IMG/VR virus record: IMGVR_UViG_3300034063_000636
Span: 44,215-108,214 of that record
Reading direction: 5' to 3' (one strand)
DNA from: a virus
DNA length: 64,000 nucleotides
How positions within the stretch are numbered: the first letter of the stretch is position 1; each line of letters opens with the position of its first letter. Made by a program: the position numbers and the translations under genes. Below are positions 52,427 to 60,991 of this stretch, piece by piece. The notes under the pieces were generated by a model. It saw nothing but the letters and a program-made list of their open reading frames with translations. It did no database searches and was not told the origin of the DNA.

Positions 52427-54860
52427 CACAGTAGTTGGCGACGCAGGTAACGGCAATTTCAATGTAGTGTCTGTTACGAGTAATGGGTACATCGAAATCC
52501 CAGATACCACGCCATCCGTCAATGCAAATTCGAATTCTTTTATAACTCTCGGTGCTACTGGCGTCACAATTAATAACGCCATGTGGTCTTGGTGGATCAA
52601 GCCACTAGTCCTTCGCGACAAAAACGCATCCAATCATTGGACGTATGCTTGCTTCACACAATCTAATGGAGCGGTTGGCGTCTCTATTACCAATCATAAT
52701 ACTGCAAACACAACGCAGTATACAATTACACCAGCAAATACTTTCTCAAAAGACGATCACAATGCCAGCGCAGTTGTAACTGGCAATAACAAAGCCTATA
52801 TTTTTATTCAGGGTCGTACGGCAAATTCTGCAGTATTAAATACAAAAAATATGTTTTATATTGAATTTAATGAAGGCGAAAGTCCAGCAAATAAAAATCT
52901 TGTCAACGTAACTTTCTCGACTGCCCCAACAGCAACGGCATCGTTCTATCCAAACGCATTTAATGCCAACGGAAAGTTTATTTTATTGGGTCGTCAACAA
53001 GTTTTAAACACTGCGAATCAATGGCTGGCTGTAACTGGTGATTATCCTGTTGCGAATTTGTCGACGCCAAAAGGATTGTTTAAGTCAATTTACACTTGGC
53101 CATATTTTGCAATTAGAAGAAGTTACGAAGATAAAGATATTTTAAATTTTGCTCAGGGCTGGCATCCATACGATTCGACTTCCAATAATAACATTTACTT
53201 TGGTAAAATTCTTCGTAACGGAAACACTGCCCCATGGGATGTGTATGCGAATAATGCAGTCATCGGTAATCTAACTGATGGAACTGGATTGCCATTTGAC
53301 GAAGCAGACTTTGAATTAGTGTTCACCAATTCAGGGGCAAATAATTCTGTTCGTTTGTTTGACGTTCATGACGATGCTGTAGCATTCGGAACATTCAATA
53401 AACTTGTTAATATAATTCAATATAAAGTCGCATATAAAACAGGAAATACTTGGTATACAAAAACTGTTTGCACTGGTGGATATCCATTCCACGGTGTTCA
53501 AGTTCGTGACTATTATGGCGGCATGGCAATCTCTGAGAGAGACAAATACACTATCACAGTTGCCGCTGAAGTAAACAATCAATGGGATATTCGTGAATAC
53601 AAGAGCACCGACAGCGGCAATACTTGGATTTTAAACAATAGCACAAGAGCAGACATCTATCAAGTTGCTGGTCGTCCAATGGACGAAGTCTTATCTGAAG
53701 ATGCACATATCTATAACAGCACAGATCAACTTGGATCATTTAGTTGGTTCGGATCTTATGACGGTTCAGACTTCACCACATTTAGCACGAACGTTGCATC
53801 AACAAGATTAGTCGGAACAGGAAGACAAAATCCTACTATCGATGCAAATCAAAAAGGATTTTTCAGCACTGTAAACACACCTTCAAGTGGATATATTGAA
53901 GTCAGTTCAGTATCATTATCGCATGGCTATGCAAGCGGTGGACTCACACTCTTACCATTCCCAGCTCAGTCTGATCGTATCGATAAGTTTCCGTTTGCAT
54001 CAGATACAAATGCAACAACGATAGGTTATTTGTCGCAACAAATTAGAGGTGCAGCTGGCATATCATCAACAACAAATGGATATACTGCTGCTGGTCAGTT
54101 TGCTTCACCTGCGATTTTACCTGCAAATCAAACTTCTATTGGTAGAATTGAACGATTCCCATTTGCTGTAGACATTGGCTCAACCTATGTTGGCGAGCTT
54201 GTAACAAAAAGAGCTTTCCCTGCTGGTTCAGAATCTTCTACACATGGATATGCAAGCGGTGGTCAGACCAATTTGCCTGCATATCCACCAGTAACTTGGA
54301 CAGCTGCAATAGAAAAATTTCCATTTGCTGCTGAGTTTGCTGCTGCCACAACTGTGGGTAATTTGACAGTAGTGCGATTTGGTGCTATGGGTCAAAGTTC
54401 AAGCACTCACGGTTATGCTTCTGGTGGTGGAACGCCTCCACCTCCTGCTCTCGTCAATGTCGCAACAATTGATAAATTTCCATTTGCGACGGATACAAAT
54501 GCAACATTTGTTGGAGATTTGACTGAAGCGAGACGTGTTGGTGCTGGCACACAATCAACCACTCATGGGTATGCTTCTGGTGGTGGACACCCCGCAACTC
54601 CTACATTATACTCAAATGTCATTGACAGATTTCCATTCTCTAGCGACACAAATGCATCAGATGTGGGTGATCTAACTCAGGCTAGAAGAACAACTGGTAC
54701 AGGTTCTTCTTCAACAACTCATGGGTATACAGCTGGTGGCTCAGATTCACCAACTTATGGAAATGTTATAGATAAGTTTTTATTTGCTGCAAGCGCGAAT
54801 GCCACAGATGTTGGTGATTTAACTCAAGCAAGAATTGACCCTGCAGGTTCACAAGGCTAA
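52404..54860 (+). CDS. BNR-like plus six-repeat Kelch-like propeller protein
   Basis: This 818-residue protein has two repeat parts. Residues about 200-490 look like a BNR/sialidase-type propeller: RRSYEDKDILNFAQGWHPYD, DYYGGMAISERDKYTITVAA and an exact Asp-box STDSGNTW (401-408). From about residue 508 come six repeats of about 50 residues (HGYASGG ... IDKFPFAxDTNATxVGDLTxAR), like those in four other proteins here. The N-terminus (AILQAGNTVVGDAGNGNFNV) is probably a docking strand region. The start lies inside the S74 gene. Binding or cleavage of surface glycans is plausible. No catalytic residues are claimed. Confidence 0.75.
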   Translation: MAILQAGNTVVGDAGNGNFNVVSVTSNGYIEIPDTTPSVNANSNSFITLGATGVTINNAMWSWWIKPLVLRDKNASNHWTYACFTQSNGAVGVSITNHNTANTTQYTITPANTFSKDDHNASAVVTGNNKAYIFIQGRTANSAVLNTKNMFYIEFNEGESPANKNLVNVTFSTAPTATASFYPNAFNANGKFILLGRQQVLNTANQWLAVTGDYPVANLSTPKGLFKSIYTWPYFAIRRSYEDKDILNFAQGWHPYDSTSNNNIYFGKILRNGNTAPWDVYANNAVIGNLTDGTGLPFDEADFELVFTNSGANNSVRLFDVHDDAVAFGTFNKLVNIIQYKVAYKTGNTWYTKTVCTGGYPFHGVQVRDYYGGMAISERDKYTITVAAEVNNQWDIREYKSTDSGNTWILNNSTRADIYQVAGRPMDEVLSEDAHIYNSTDQLGSFSWFGSYDGSDFTTFSTNVASTRLVGTGRQNPTIDANQKGFFSTVNTPSSGYIEVSSVSLSHGYASGGLTLLPFPAQSDRIDKFPFASDTNATTIGYLSQQIRGAAGISSTTNGYTAAGQFASPAILPANQTSIGRIERFPFAVDIGSTYVGELVTKRAFPAGSESSTHGYASGGQTNLPAYPPVTWTAAIEKFPFAAEFAAATTVGNLTVVRFGAMGQSSSTHGYASGGGTPPPPALVNVATIDKFPFATDTNATFVGDLTEARRVGAGTQSTTHGYASGGGHPATPTLYSNVIDRFPFSSDTNASDVGDLTQARRTTGTGSSSTTHGYTAGGSDSPTYGNVIDKFLFAASANATDVGDLTQARIDPAGSQG

Positions 54861-55948
54861 TGGCAATTACAATCAATAATATAACCGTTATCGATGATAG
54901 TTCAAATGCAAATTTGACGCAAGTGTCAATATCATCTTTAGGATATATGATCGCTGGTGCTGCGAATACAACACCACCGCATGCAGGAACATTATATGGA
55001 TATGCTTCTGCTGGAATTTATCCACTCAGATCTCCGCCGCCAGTATACAATCAAACAATTGAAAGATTTCCGTTTGCTACAGATACAAATGCAACATCAA
55101 TTGCAAGCGCGCAATTAAAAAGAAGAAGAGGTGGGTCTTGTTCTTCAGAATTAGCAGGTTATGCAGTTAGTGGGGACTCTACAACAGAATCTAGCCCACT
55201 CCCACCTCAAATGGGTTTAGCATATTACTTTAATATTGAAAAATTTAATTTTGCCACTGAAGCGCCATCAGCTGGCGTTGGTAATCTACAATTTGTTCGA
55301 GTCAATGGCGGTGTAGGTGTTGCATCGCCAACTCATGGATATGTTGGTGGGATGAAAATATATAATGAAGTCCCTGTCGACATTGAAAGATTTTCTTTTG
55401 CAAATGAAGCAGAAACAGCAATTATTGGTGGTATGACATATTATCGTCAGGGTCCATGTGAAGCAGCATCTTTAACTGATGGATACATTATGAATGGAAC
55501 ATTGTTAGGTTCTGGTCCACCAGCAACTATCTTGACAAATATAATTGAAAAGTATCGTTTTTCATCCGAAACAGATTCAGCTTTGGTTGGAGAAACAACA
55601 CGCGCAAGATGGCTTGTGATTGGAGCGTCTTCACCAACACATGGTTATGCAATGGGCGGGGTTGCAAATACTCCTGTTGTACGATATAGAACAATTGACA
55701 AAATGTCATTTGCAGCTGAGGGAACGTCAACTTATGTTGGTGATCTTTCATCAAATAACGCAAGTGCATGTTCATCATCTAGCGCAACGCATGGATATAT
55801 GCTTGGCGGCGCAACGAGCAATAATCCTCCAGCACCAGTGACAGCGACAAATGCAATTGATAAATTTCCTTTTGCTACTGATTCCAATGCTACTGATATT
55901 GGGGATTTGACAGAACCTAAATTCCAATCTAATGGGTTTATAAATTGA
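54860..55948 (+). CDS. Six-repeat Kelch-like propeller protein 1
   Basis: This 362-residue protein has an N-terminal segment of about 45 residues (AITINNITVIDDSSNANLTQ), then six degenerate Kelch-like repeats opening at YGYASAG, AGYAVSG, HGYVGG, DGYIMNG, HGYAMGG and HGYMLGG. Each is followed by xIxxFxFAxExxxAxxG. It is the most diverged member of the five-protein family in this window. The ATG overlaps the stop of the 818-residue gene by one base (TAATG). A six-bladed beta-propeller on the virion surface is inferred. Confidence 0.7.
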   Translation: MAITINNITVIDDSSNANLTQVSISSLGYMIAGAANTTPPHAGTLYGYASAGIYPLRSPPPVYNQTIERFPFATDTNATSIASAQLKRRRGGSCSSELAGYAVSGDSTTESSPLPPQMGLAYYFNIEKFNFATEAPSAGVGNLQFVRVNGGVGVASPTHGYVGGMKIYNEVPVDIERFSFANEAETAIIGGMTYYRQGPCEAASLTDGYIMNGTLLGSGPPATILTNIIEKYRFSSETDSALVGETTRARWLVIGASSPTHGYAMGGVANTPVVRYRTIDKMSFAAEGTSTYVGDLSSNNASACSSSSATHGYMLGGATSNNPPAPVTATNAIDKFPFATDSNATDIGDLTEPKFQSNGFIN

Positions 55949-55973
55949 TTTTTAGTTGACTTTTTGTTATAAT
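55945..55973 (+). promoter_or_regulatory. Sigma70-like promoter before the sulfotransferase operon
   Basis: TTGATT (55945-55950), a 17-base spacer and TATAAT (55968-55973) fill the gap before the sulfotransferase. A second TTGACT (55956-55961) sits too close to pair with that TATAAT. The leader would be only about 11 bases. As at 19724, this host-type promoter precedes an enzyme operon, not a structural gene. Confidence 0.55.
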
Positions 55974-55991
55974 ATAGTTTTTGGGTAAATA

Positions 55992-56819
55992 ATGAACAAA
56001 TTATTCTTCTGTGGCGGATTGCCTCGCACTGGTTCTACAGTGCTTATGAATATCCTGCAGCAAAATCCAAGAATATTTACAACAGGCACTTGTGCTTTGC
56101 CCGATCTCTTGCATCAGCAAGTTTTAATCAAGTCTCGTTATCGCGAGCAATTTCAAGCAATGAGTTTGGAGCAAGCCGATAAAGCCATGTACGGATTAAT
56201 TCATGGAGCAACGAAGGGATGGTTTGAAGCACTTACCAACAAACCTGTCGTAATATCCAAGAATCGTTCTTGGTCAAATCTATTTCATTTATATCCAGAT
56301 AGCAAGTATATTTGCATGGTTCGTGATCTTAGAGATATTATTGAGAGTTTCGAGAAAATAAATCAACGAACTCTTGCTCTTCATTCTTTTGCCGACGATA
56401 ATGCTCTTGTTCCTGCCATGTCTGAGTCTGAGAAGTTTGGGTATTATTTTAAATCATTAAATGTTTTGTCTGATGCATTAGCGAACGATGTTACTAGAAT
56501 GATGGATGTATTCAAGAAAAATCCATCTAAAGTTTTGTTTATTCGATTTGAAGATTTTACAAAAGATCCAATCTATATTCTTAAGAAAGTCTACAATCAT
56601 ATAGGCGAAGAATATTATTCACATGATTTAGAAAATATCAGTCAATCAGTTTTGTTCGAACATGATCATGCATATTTTAAAGAACGTGCTGATCATCAAA
56701 CTGCTCCATCTTTTCAATATTATAAAGAACCACAGAGAACATTTTCTACTCGCTTTCAACAGGAAGTTTTAAACAATTATAAATGGTTTTACGAAGGGTT
56801 TTATCCAGATGCATCCTAA
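55992..56819 (+). CDS. Sulfotransferase (PAPS-dependent)
   Basis: This 275-residue cytoplasmic enzyme should move sulfate from PAPS to a sugar, protein or small molecule. The 5'-phosphosulfate loop is near the N-terminus (FFCGGLPRTGSTVLMNIL; PRTGST residues 11-16). The 3'-phosphate site is about residues 106-120 (YICMVRDLRDIIESF). A ribosome site is weak (GGG at 55983-55985). The gene leads a coupled operon and overlaps the next dioxygenase by 11 bases. Sulfotransferases are known in several marine phage genomes. Here the neighbours suggest action on virion or host glycans, but the acceptor is not visible. Confidence 0.82.
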   Translation: MNKLFFCGGLPRTGSTVLMNILQQNPRIFTTGTCALPDLLHQQVLIKSRYREQFQAMSLEQADKAMYGLIHGATKGWFEALTNKPVVISKNRSWSNLFHLYPDSKYICMVRDLRDIIESFEKINQRTLALHSFADDNALVPAMSESEKFGYYFKSLNVLSDALANDVTRMMDVFKKNPSKVLFIRFEDFTKDPIYILKKVYNHIGEEYYSHDLENISQSVLFEHDHAYFKERADHQTAPSFQYYKEPQRTFSTRFQQEVLNNYKWFYEGFYPDAS

Positions 56820-57372
56820 TCAACACAATATTTTTTCTGTTCCTATTTGGGGATATATAATTAATAGCGAGAAATATCACTCGAGCGATTATCTAGATTT
56901 AATTTCACATCTAGAAGAAACAGAGCCATCTAAAAAGAAAAGTAATTTTGGTGGGTGGCAATCTAGAAGTGATCTTCATAAAGAAGGATTGTTCCAAGAG
57001 TTTAAAAAGGTTATATTAATTCTTGCAAATGATATTGCTAAATCGCAAGACCTACCAGAATTACATTTAATCAGTATGTGGGCGAACATAAATTACAAAC
57101 ATTCATTTAACGCAGCGCATACACACGAAGGAATATTATCTGGTGTGTTTTATTTGAAGACTCCACCCAACTGCGGCAAATTAATACTCGAGAGCCCAGC
57201 AGTAAGAGCCGATACTAGTCCATATAAAATTAGAAATTATCCAGTTGAACCAAGCCCATTAAGTTGTATTATATTTCCAAGTTGGCTTTCGCATTATGTT
57301 GAACCAAATATGAGTGATGAGAAGAGAATTAGTTTGAGTTTTAATTTTGATATTAAGAGAGAAATATCATGA
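56809..57372 (+). CDS. TIGR02466-like 2OG-Fe(II) oxygenase
   Basis: This 187-residue protein opens NIFSVPIWGYII, the family's start pattern. It carries AAHTHEGILSGVFYLKTPPN (His104 and His106), distal His162 (WLSHYVEPN) and Arg173 (KRISLSFNF). Compared with the relative at 45244 it has the same spacing from distal His to Arg (11 residues). It starts inside the sulfotransferase gene and its stop overlaps the next ATG by four bases, so three enzymes are translated in series. Substrate unknown. Hydroxylation of a residue or sugar before or after sulfation is one idea. Confidence 0.78.
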   Translation: MHPNQHNIFSVPIWGYIINSEKYHSSDYLDLISHLEETEPSKKKSNFGGWQSRSDLHKEGLFQEFKKVILILANDIAKSQDLPELHLISMWANINYKHSFNAAHTHEGILSGVFYLKTPPNCGKLILESPAVRADTSPYKIRNYPVEPSPLSCIIFPSWLSHYVEPNMSDEKRISLSFNFDIKREIS

Positions 57373-58610
57373 GTGTAAAAGAGCATTTCGATAATAACGG
57401 ATTTGTAATCCTATCTAATGTCTTGCCAAAAGAAAATTGTGAACAATTAGTCACTTACATGTTTGATCTTCTCAAGCAGGGTAAACTTGTGAAAGACGAG
57501 CAATGCCCACTGAGTGACTCTGTTTATGGAGATCCCACATTCGATGAACTATTGCAAAGATTTGCCAAGCCGATTGGTGATCATCTAGGCAAAACTCTTC
57601 TCCCAACATATACCTATGCTCGAATCTATCGAACTGGCGAGGTACTGAAAAAACATAAAGATCGTCCAGCCTGTGAGATTAGCGCGACCATGACGCTTGG
57701 ATTCGACGCTAAACATCTTTGGAAGATCTTCTTTGATGAAGAAAAAGAGATTCCAGTCGATCTTGATATTGGAGAGATGGCAGTTTATGCTGGATGCGAT
57801 ATCTTACATTGGCGTCCAGCGTTTAAAGGTAACTGGCACATTCAAGTATTCTTTCATTATGTTGATGCGAATGGTCCATATGCATCTCATGCAAAAGATG
57901 GTCGTGAGAAGTTTGGTGTAGATAAAGTCAAAAATGTTCTTCCCAAAACAGAGAAGCAAGACTTTAAGTTTCCAAAACCGATATTCAATACCATTATTAT
58001 TCCGAGCACTTTAGATAATACTTTTCCTGGATATTATCCGATCAACAGTCAAAACATTCCAGAGTTAAAGTTTACTGATAAAGAATGCGATACGATACTT
58101 AAAATGCTCAACGATGCATATCCATCGACAGCAGGTGTTGGTGGATCGAAAGAAAATAGTCGTATTTCTAGAGGTATTCGCTCAGCCAATATCTATATCC
58201 TAGAAAACGACGAAGAAAACCATTGGATCTTTCAGAAAGTCGCAAACATTGTATCGTTTGCGAATGAACATCATTTTCAATACGATTTAACTGGAATCAC
58301 TCATGGAATTCAGTTAATTGAATATTCCTCTGACTTCGACGTTAAGGGTCATTACGATTGGCACGTTGATGCTGGAAATGGTGAGCCAGTGACTCGAAAG
58401 ATCTCTTTCACGGCTCAATTAAGCGATCCCAGTGAATATGAGGGGTGCGAGTTAGTTATAAATAATCATGGAACAGAAGTCGTTGCAACCAAAGAGAGAG
58501 GTTCGGTTCATTTGTTCCCAAGTTATATGACGCATAAAGTGACTCCGATTACGAAAGGAAATCGTTATGCATTAGTCATTTGGATTCATGGATCTAGGAG
58601 ATTTAGATGA
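57369..58610 (+). CDS. Two-domain 2OG-Fe(II) dioxygenase fusion
   Basis: This 413-residue protein has two oxygenase domains. Residues 1-170 hold His96-x-Asp98 (LKKHKDRPACEISATMTLGF) and LHWRPAFKGNWHIQVFFHYV, with His147 or His157 as distal iron ligand candidates. Residues 235-405 are a PKHD-type domain with His332-x-Asp334 (HYDWHVDAG), His389 (YMTHKVTPI) and Arg399, again ten residues after the distal His, close to the enzymes at 19776 and 46244. The first half's signature is less typical, so it may be a distinct subfamily. Two sites in one chain could act successively on repeated residues. The next gene overlaps by four bases. Confidence 0.8.
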   Translation: MSVKEHFDNNGFVILSNVLPKENCEQLVTYMFDLLKQGKLVKDEQCPLSDSVYGDPTFDELLQRFAKPIGDHLGKTLLPTYTYARIYRTGEVLKKHKDRPACEISATMTLGFDAKHLWKIFFDEEKEIPVDLDIGEMAVYAGCDILHWRPAFKGNWHIQVFFHYVDANGPYASHAKDGREKFGVDKVKNVLPKTEKQDFKFPKPIFNTIIIPSTLDNTFPGYYPINSQNIPELKFTDKECDTILKMLNDAYPSTAGVGGSKENSRISRGIRSANIYILENDEENHWIFQKVANIVSFANEHHFQYDLTGITHGIQLIEYSSDFDVKGHYDWHVDAGNGEPVTRKISFTAQLSDPSEYEGCELVINNHGTEVVATKERGSVHLFPSYMTHKVTPITKGNRYALVIWIHGSRRFR

Positions 58611-59527
58611 GTGAGAATGAAGCGAAAGATAAAGAATTAGCCATTTTTGAGGAAATTCGCAAGGATTTGGCGCTATCCTCAGAACTCAAAGTCCCAATGA
58701 GTTATGTTTTTGGGCGAGGTACTGTAAAGGCAATACAAAGTTTCGGTAACACTTCGTTGCTTGTCAACTCTACGAAAGTCGATAAGGCGATTCAAAACGT
58801 CGAAGAGTTGCAAAGCATTTGGAATCATAGTCACTCTCAGTGGTCTTGGAAGCATCTAAATCTCAGTTATCATGCACCATATAAGAATATGCGTCAGATT
58901 GCTGCTGAGATGGCTAAAAAGAAAGCCGCATTGAACGAAGCCAAATGGCGCCATGTTGAGGTTGAGATTAAGATTCGTAAAATTGAAGAAGAACTTCAAA
59001 AAGAGGGTCTCGATTATTGGCGCGAAGTAGAATTAAAAGTTAAACTCACGAAACTTAAAGAGGGTTTGGCTGAAGGTATGAGTTACGTTGAAGGAGCAAT
59101 GAAAGACGTTCTTACGTTGAATGCTCTTTACGAAGAATTAAAAGAGAAGGTTTCTGGTTTCACTGAACATGATATTGAGAAAGAAGAAACAAAGAGTCAC
59201 CTAAAACGTTCAATTGTACAATGCATTCGTGATGTTCGTCAGTTTGGTAGTATTTCGAAAGGTGAACAAGAATACGTCGAACAGATTGGTGTGAATCCAA
59301 TGAAGTTGCAGGCAGTTCTTCGAGCCTATGTTGAAAATGAAGCCAAACAACAAACATGGGACGTAAGCGGATTGTACGAATTTGTTGATAAGTTGGTTGA
59401 CGAATTGGCTGATGTTTATAAAGTTGACGTTGCTAGAATGAAACTACAAGGATTCAGCAGCGAACCAATTGAGGAATTTTCTTATTCAAATAAGGTAGCA
59501 TTGCTCGAAAAGAAAGAGGAAGAATAA
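58607..59527 (+). CDS. Helical coiled-coil protein of unknown function (306 aa)
   Basis: This 306-residue, strongly charged protein is nearly all alpha-helical by eye. A long coiled-coil is likely at residues about 98-195 (AEMAKKKAALNEAKWRHVEV, KIRKIEEELQKE, LKVKLTKLKEGLAEG, LNALYEELKEKV). Flanking blocks are FGRGTVKAIQSFGNTSLLVN and WNHSHSQWSWKHLNLSYHAP. There is no signal, membrane segment or catalytic motif. It is coupled (ATGA) to the double dioxygenase and one base from the next gene, so it is part of the sulfotransferase operon. A scaffold for the enzymes or a fibre chaperone is a guess. I do not recognise the family. Confidence 0.6.
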   Translation: MSENEAKDKELAIFEEIRKDLALSSELKVPMSYVFGRGTVKAIQSFGNTSLLVNSTKVDKAIQNVEELQSIWNHSHSQWSWKHLNLSYHAPYKNMRQIAAEMAKKKAALNEAKWRHVEVEIKIRKIEEELQKEGLDYWREVELKVKLTKLKEGLAEGMSYVEGAMKDVLTLNALYEELKEKVSGFTEHDIEKEETKSHLKRSIVQCIRDVRQFGSISKGEQEYVEQIGVNPMKLQAVLRAYVENEAKQQTWDVSGLYEFVDKLVDELADVYKVDVARMKLQGFSSEPIEEFSYSNKVALLEKKEEE

Positions 59528-59857
59528 ATGCCTGTTGCAGAATACAAGTTACATAAACAAGGTCATCGTCGCCTAGTGCCAGAGTTTATCGACGATCGCG
59601 GTCACTGGTTTAACCCAAGTGATCACACCTATATTGGCTGGATTGAAGAAAATCCAGATCACTATGTGCCAGATACAATTAACTATCTTACAAAAGAGCA
59701 ATTTGTTACTCGAGCACTTGCAATACATGCTGCCAGCCCAATGCATGGCGATGATGGTGAGTCTCCAGTCGGTGGTGCTCAACTTACAAGTGAACAGGTG
59801 CAAACAGCTGCAGAATCATGGTATGATGGATTTGTAGCAAAAAATACAGCTGGTTAA
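59528..59857 (+). CDS. Small conserved phage protein (109 aa)
   Basis: This 109-residue protein begins YKLHKQGHRRLVPEFIDDRG and has HWFNPSDHTYIGWIEENPDHY, then a helical end with TSEQVQTAAESWYDGFVAKN. The pattern recalls small unknown proteins in structural regions of marine T4-like phages. It is one base after the helical protein and one base before a 42-residue gene. No motif suggests an enzyme. Confidence 0.62.
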   Translation: MPVAEYKLHKQGHRRLVPEFIDDRGHWFNPSDHTYIGWIEENPDHYVPDTINYLTKEQFVTRALAIHAASPMHGDDGESPVGGAQLTSEQVQTAAESWYDGFVAKNTAG

Positions 59858-59858
59858 A

Positions 59859-59987
59859 ATGGAAATTATTCTTGCTCAAAAAATATCTGAATTGGATAAG
59901 AGTGAATTGATCAATCTGCTTATGAAGTTGCAAATGAACGAGCCAGAAGCATTTAAAGCACTTCAAGAAGCAGTAGACGATCTATGA
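59859..59987 (+). CDS. 42-residue helical micro-protein
   Basis: This short gene encodes MEIILAQKISELDKSELINL, then LMKLQMNEPEAFKALQEAVDDL, likely two amphipathic helices. The start is one base after the previous stop, and its TGA overlaps the ATG of the Kelch-like gene at 59984 by four bases. This tight packing is the main support for it being real. Similar short leucine-rich proteins often precede adhesin genes as assembly helpers. Function unknown. Confidence 0.5.
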   Translation: MEIILAQKISELDKSELINLLMKLQMNEPEAFKALQEAVDDL

Positions 59988-60991
59988 TCCGTGTTCAAAA
60001 AGATAGAATACAATTTGACGATTATACTCTTTATGCTACTCCCACTGGATTTTCCTTTGACGGGAGAATAGTTGCATCAAACTTTATAAATCTTTTTCAA
60101 GGGACAATATCTGGTTATGCGAGCAGTGGATACAATGGTGGCGCATTAGCAACTATTGATAAATTTCCATTCGCAACTGATGCGAACGCAACTCCAGTTG
60201 GCAATTTAAGCCAAGCAAGATTTTTTGGTGCATCGCAATCTTCAAAAACACATGGCTATCATTCTGCAGGTTATAATGGGAGTAACGTTAACACCATTGA
60301 TAGATTTCCGTTTGCTGTAGATGCAAATGCAACAGATATTTCTGATACTACAACTTCAGTTAGATCTCATTCAGGTCAATCCTCTACAACACACGGTTAT
60401 AGTAGCGGTGGATTAACTTCGGTTGATTCTAATGTTATTGACAAATTTCCATTTAGCGTAAATCAAAACGCAACTGATGTTGGCGATTTAACTCAAGCAA
60501 GATTTGGCGTCGCTGGACATAATTCTAGCGTCAGTGGATATGTTTCTGGTGGATTAACATATCCTCCATATACTAGTAGAGACACTATCGATAAATTTCC
60601 CTTTGCCACTGACACAAATGCAGTAGATGTAGGAAACTTATCTCAAGCAAGATACTATCCAGGAGGCGTTTCTTCTGCAACAAATGGATATACTGTTGGC
60701 GGAAATTTATTTAATGGCACCCCACCAAGCGCGAGTGTTAATATCATAGATAAATGGCCATTTGCTGCCGATACAAATGCAACTTCTATTGGAACTTTGT
60801 CTCTTCAAAGATCTGGGCTTGCTGGTTCTTCATCAACAACTAATGGATATTCCACAGGCGGTCATTACGTTCCTTCGTGGCCAGGTGGCTACAGTAATGT
60901 TATCGATAAATTTCCGTTTTTTACAGATGCAAATGCAACTGATATTGGTGATTTGACTCAAGCGAGACAAAGCGTGGGGCATCAAGTATGA
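59984..60991 (+). CDS. Six-repeat Kelch-like propeller protein 2
   Basis: This 335-residue protein starts with a docking segment shared with the next two genes (IRVQKDRIQFDDYTLYATPT, FDGRIVASNF). Six repeats of about 50 residues follow, opening at SGYASSG, HGYHSAG, HGYSSGG, SGYVSGG, NGYTVGG and NGYSTGG. Each carries (N/T)xIDKFPFAxDxNATxxGxLxQAR. The GG followed by an I-(D/E)-(K/R)-(F/Y) strand and an L-x-x-x-R ending match a degenerate Kelch blade. Six blades in one chain suggest a closed propeller. A glycan-binding virion protein is likely. Coupled to the genes on both sides. Confidence 0.72.
   Translation: MIRVQKDRIQFDDYTLYATPTGFSFDGRIVASNFINLFQGTISGYASSGYNGGALATIDKFPFATDANATPVGNLSQARFFGASQSSKTHGYHSAGYNGSNVNTIDRFPFAVDANATDISDTTTSVRSHSGQSSTTHGYSSGGLTSVDSNVIDKFPFSVNQNATDVGDLTQARFGVAGHNSSVSGYVSGGLTYPPYTSRDTIDKFPFATDTNAVDVGNLSQARYYPGGVSSATNGYTVGGNLFNGTPPSASVNIIDKWPFAADTNATSIGTLSLQRSGLAGSSSTTNGYSTGGHYVPSWPGGYSNVIDKFPFFTDANATDIGDLTQARQSVGHQV

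Noticed and set aside
55956-55961. TTGACT as the -35 box of the promoter before the sulfotransferase.
   Set aside because: Only six bases separate it from TATAAT. TTGATT eleven bases earlier gives the normal 17-base spacer.
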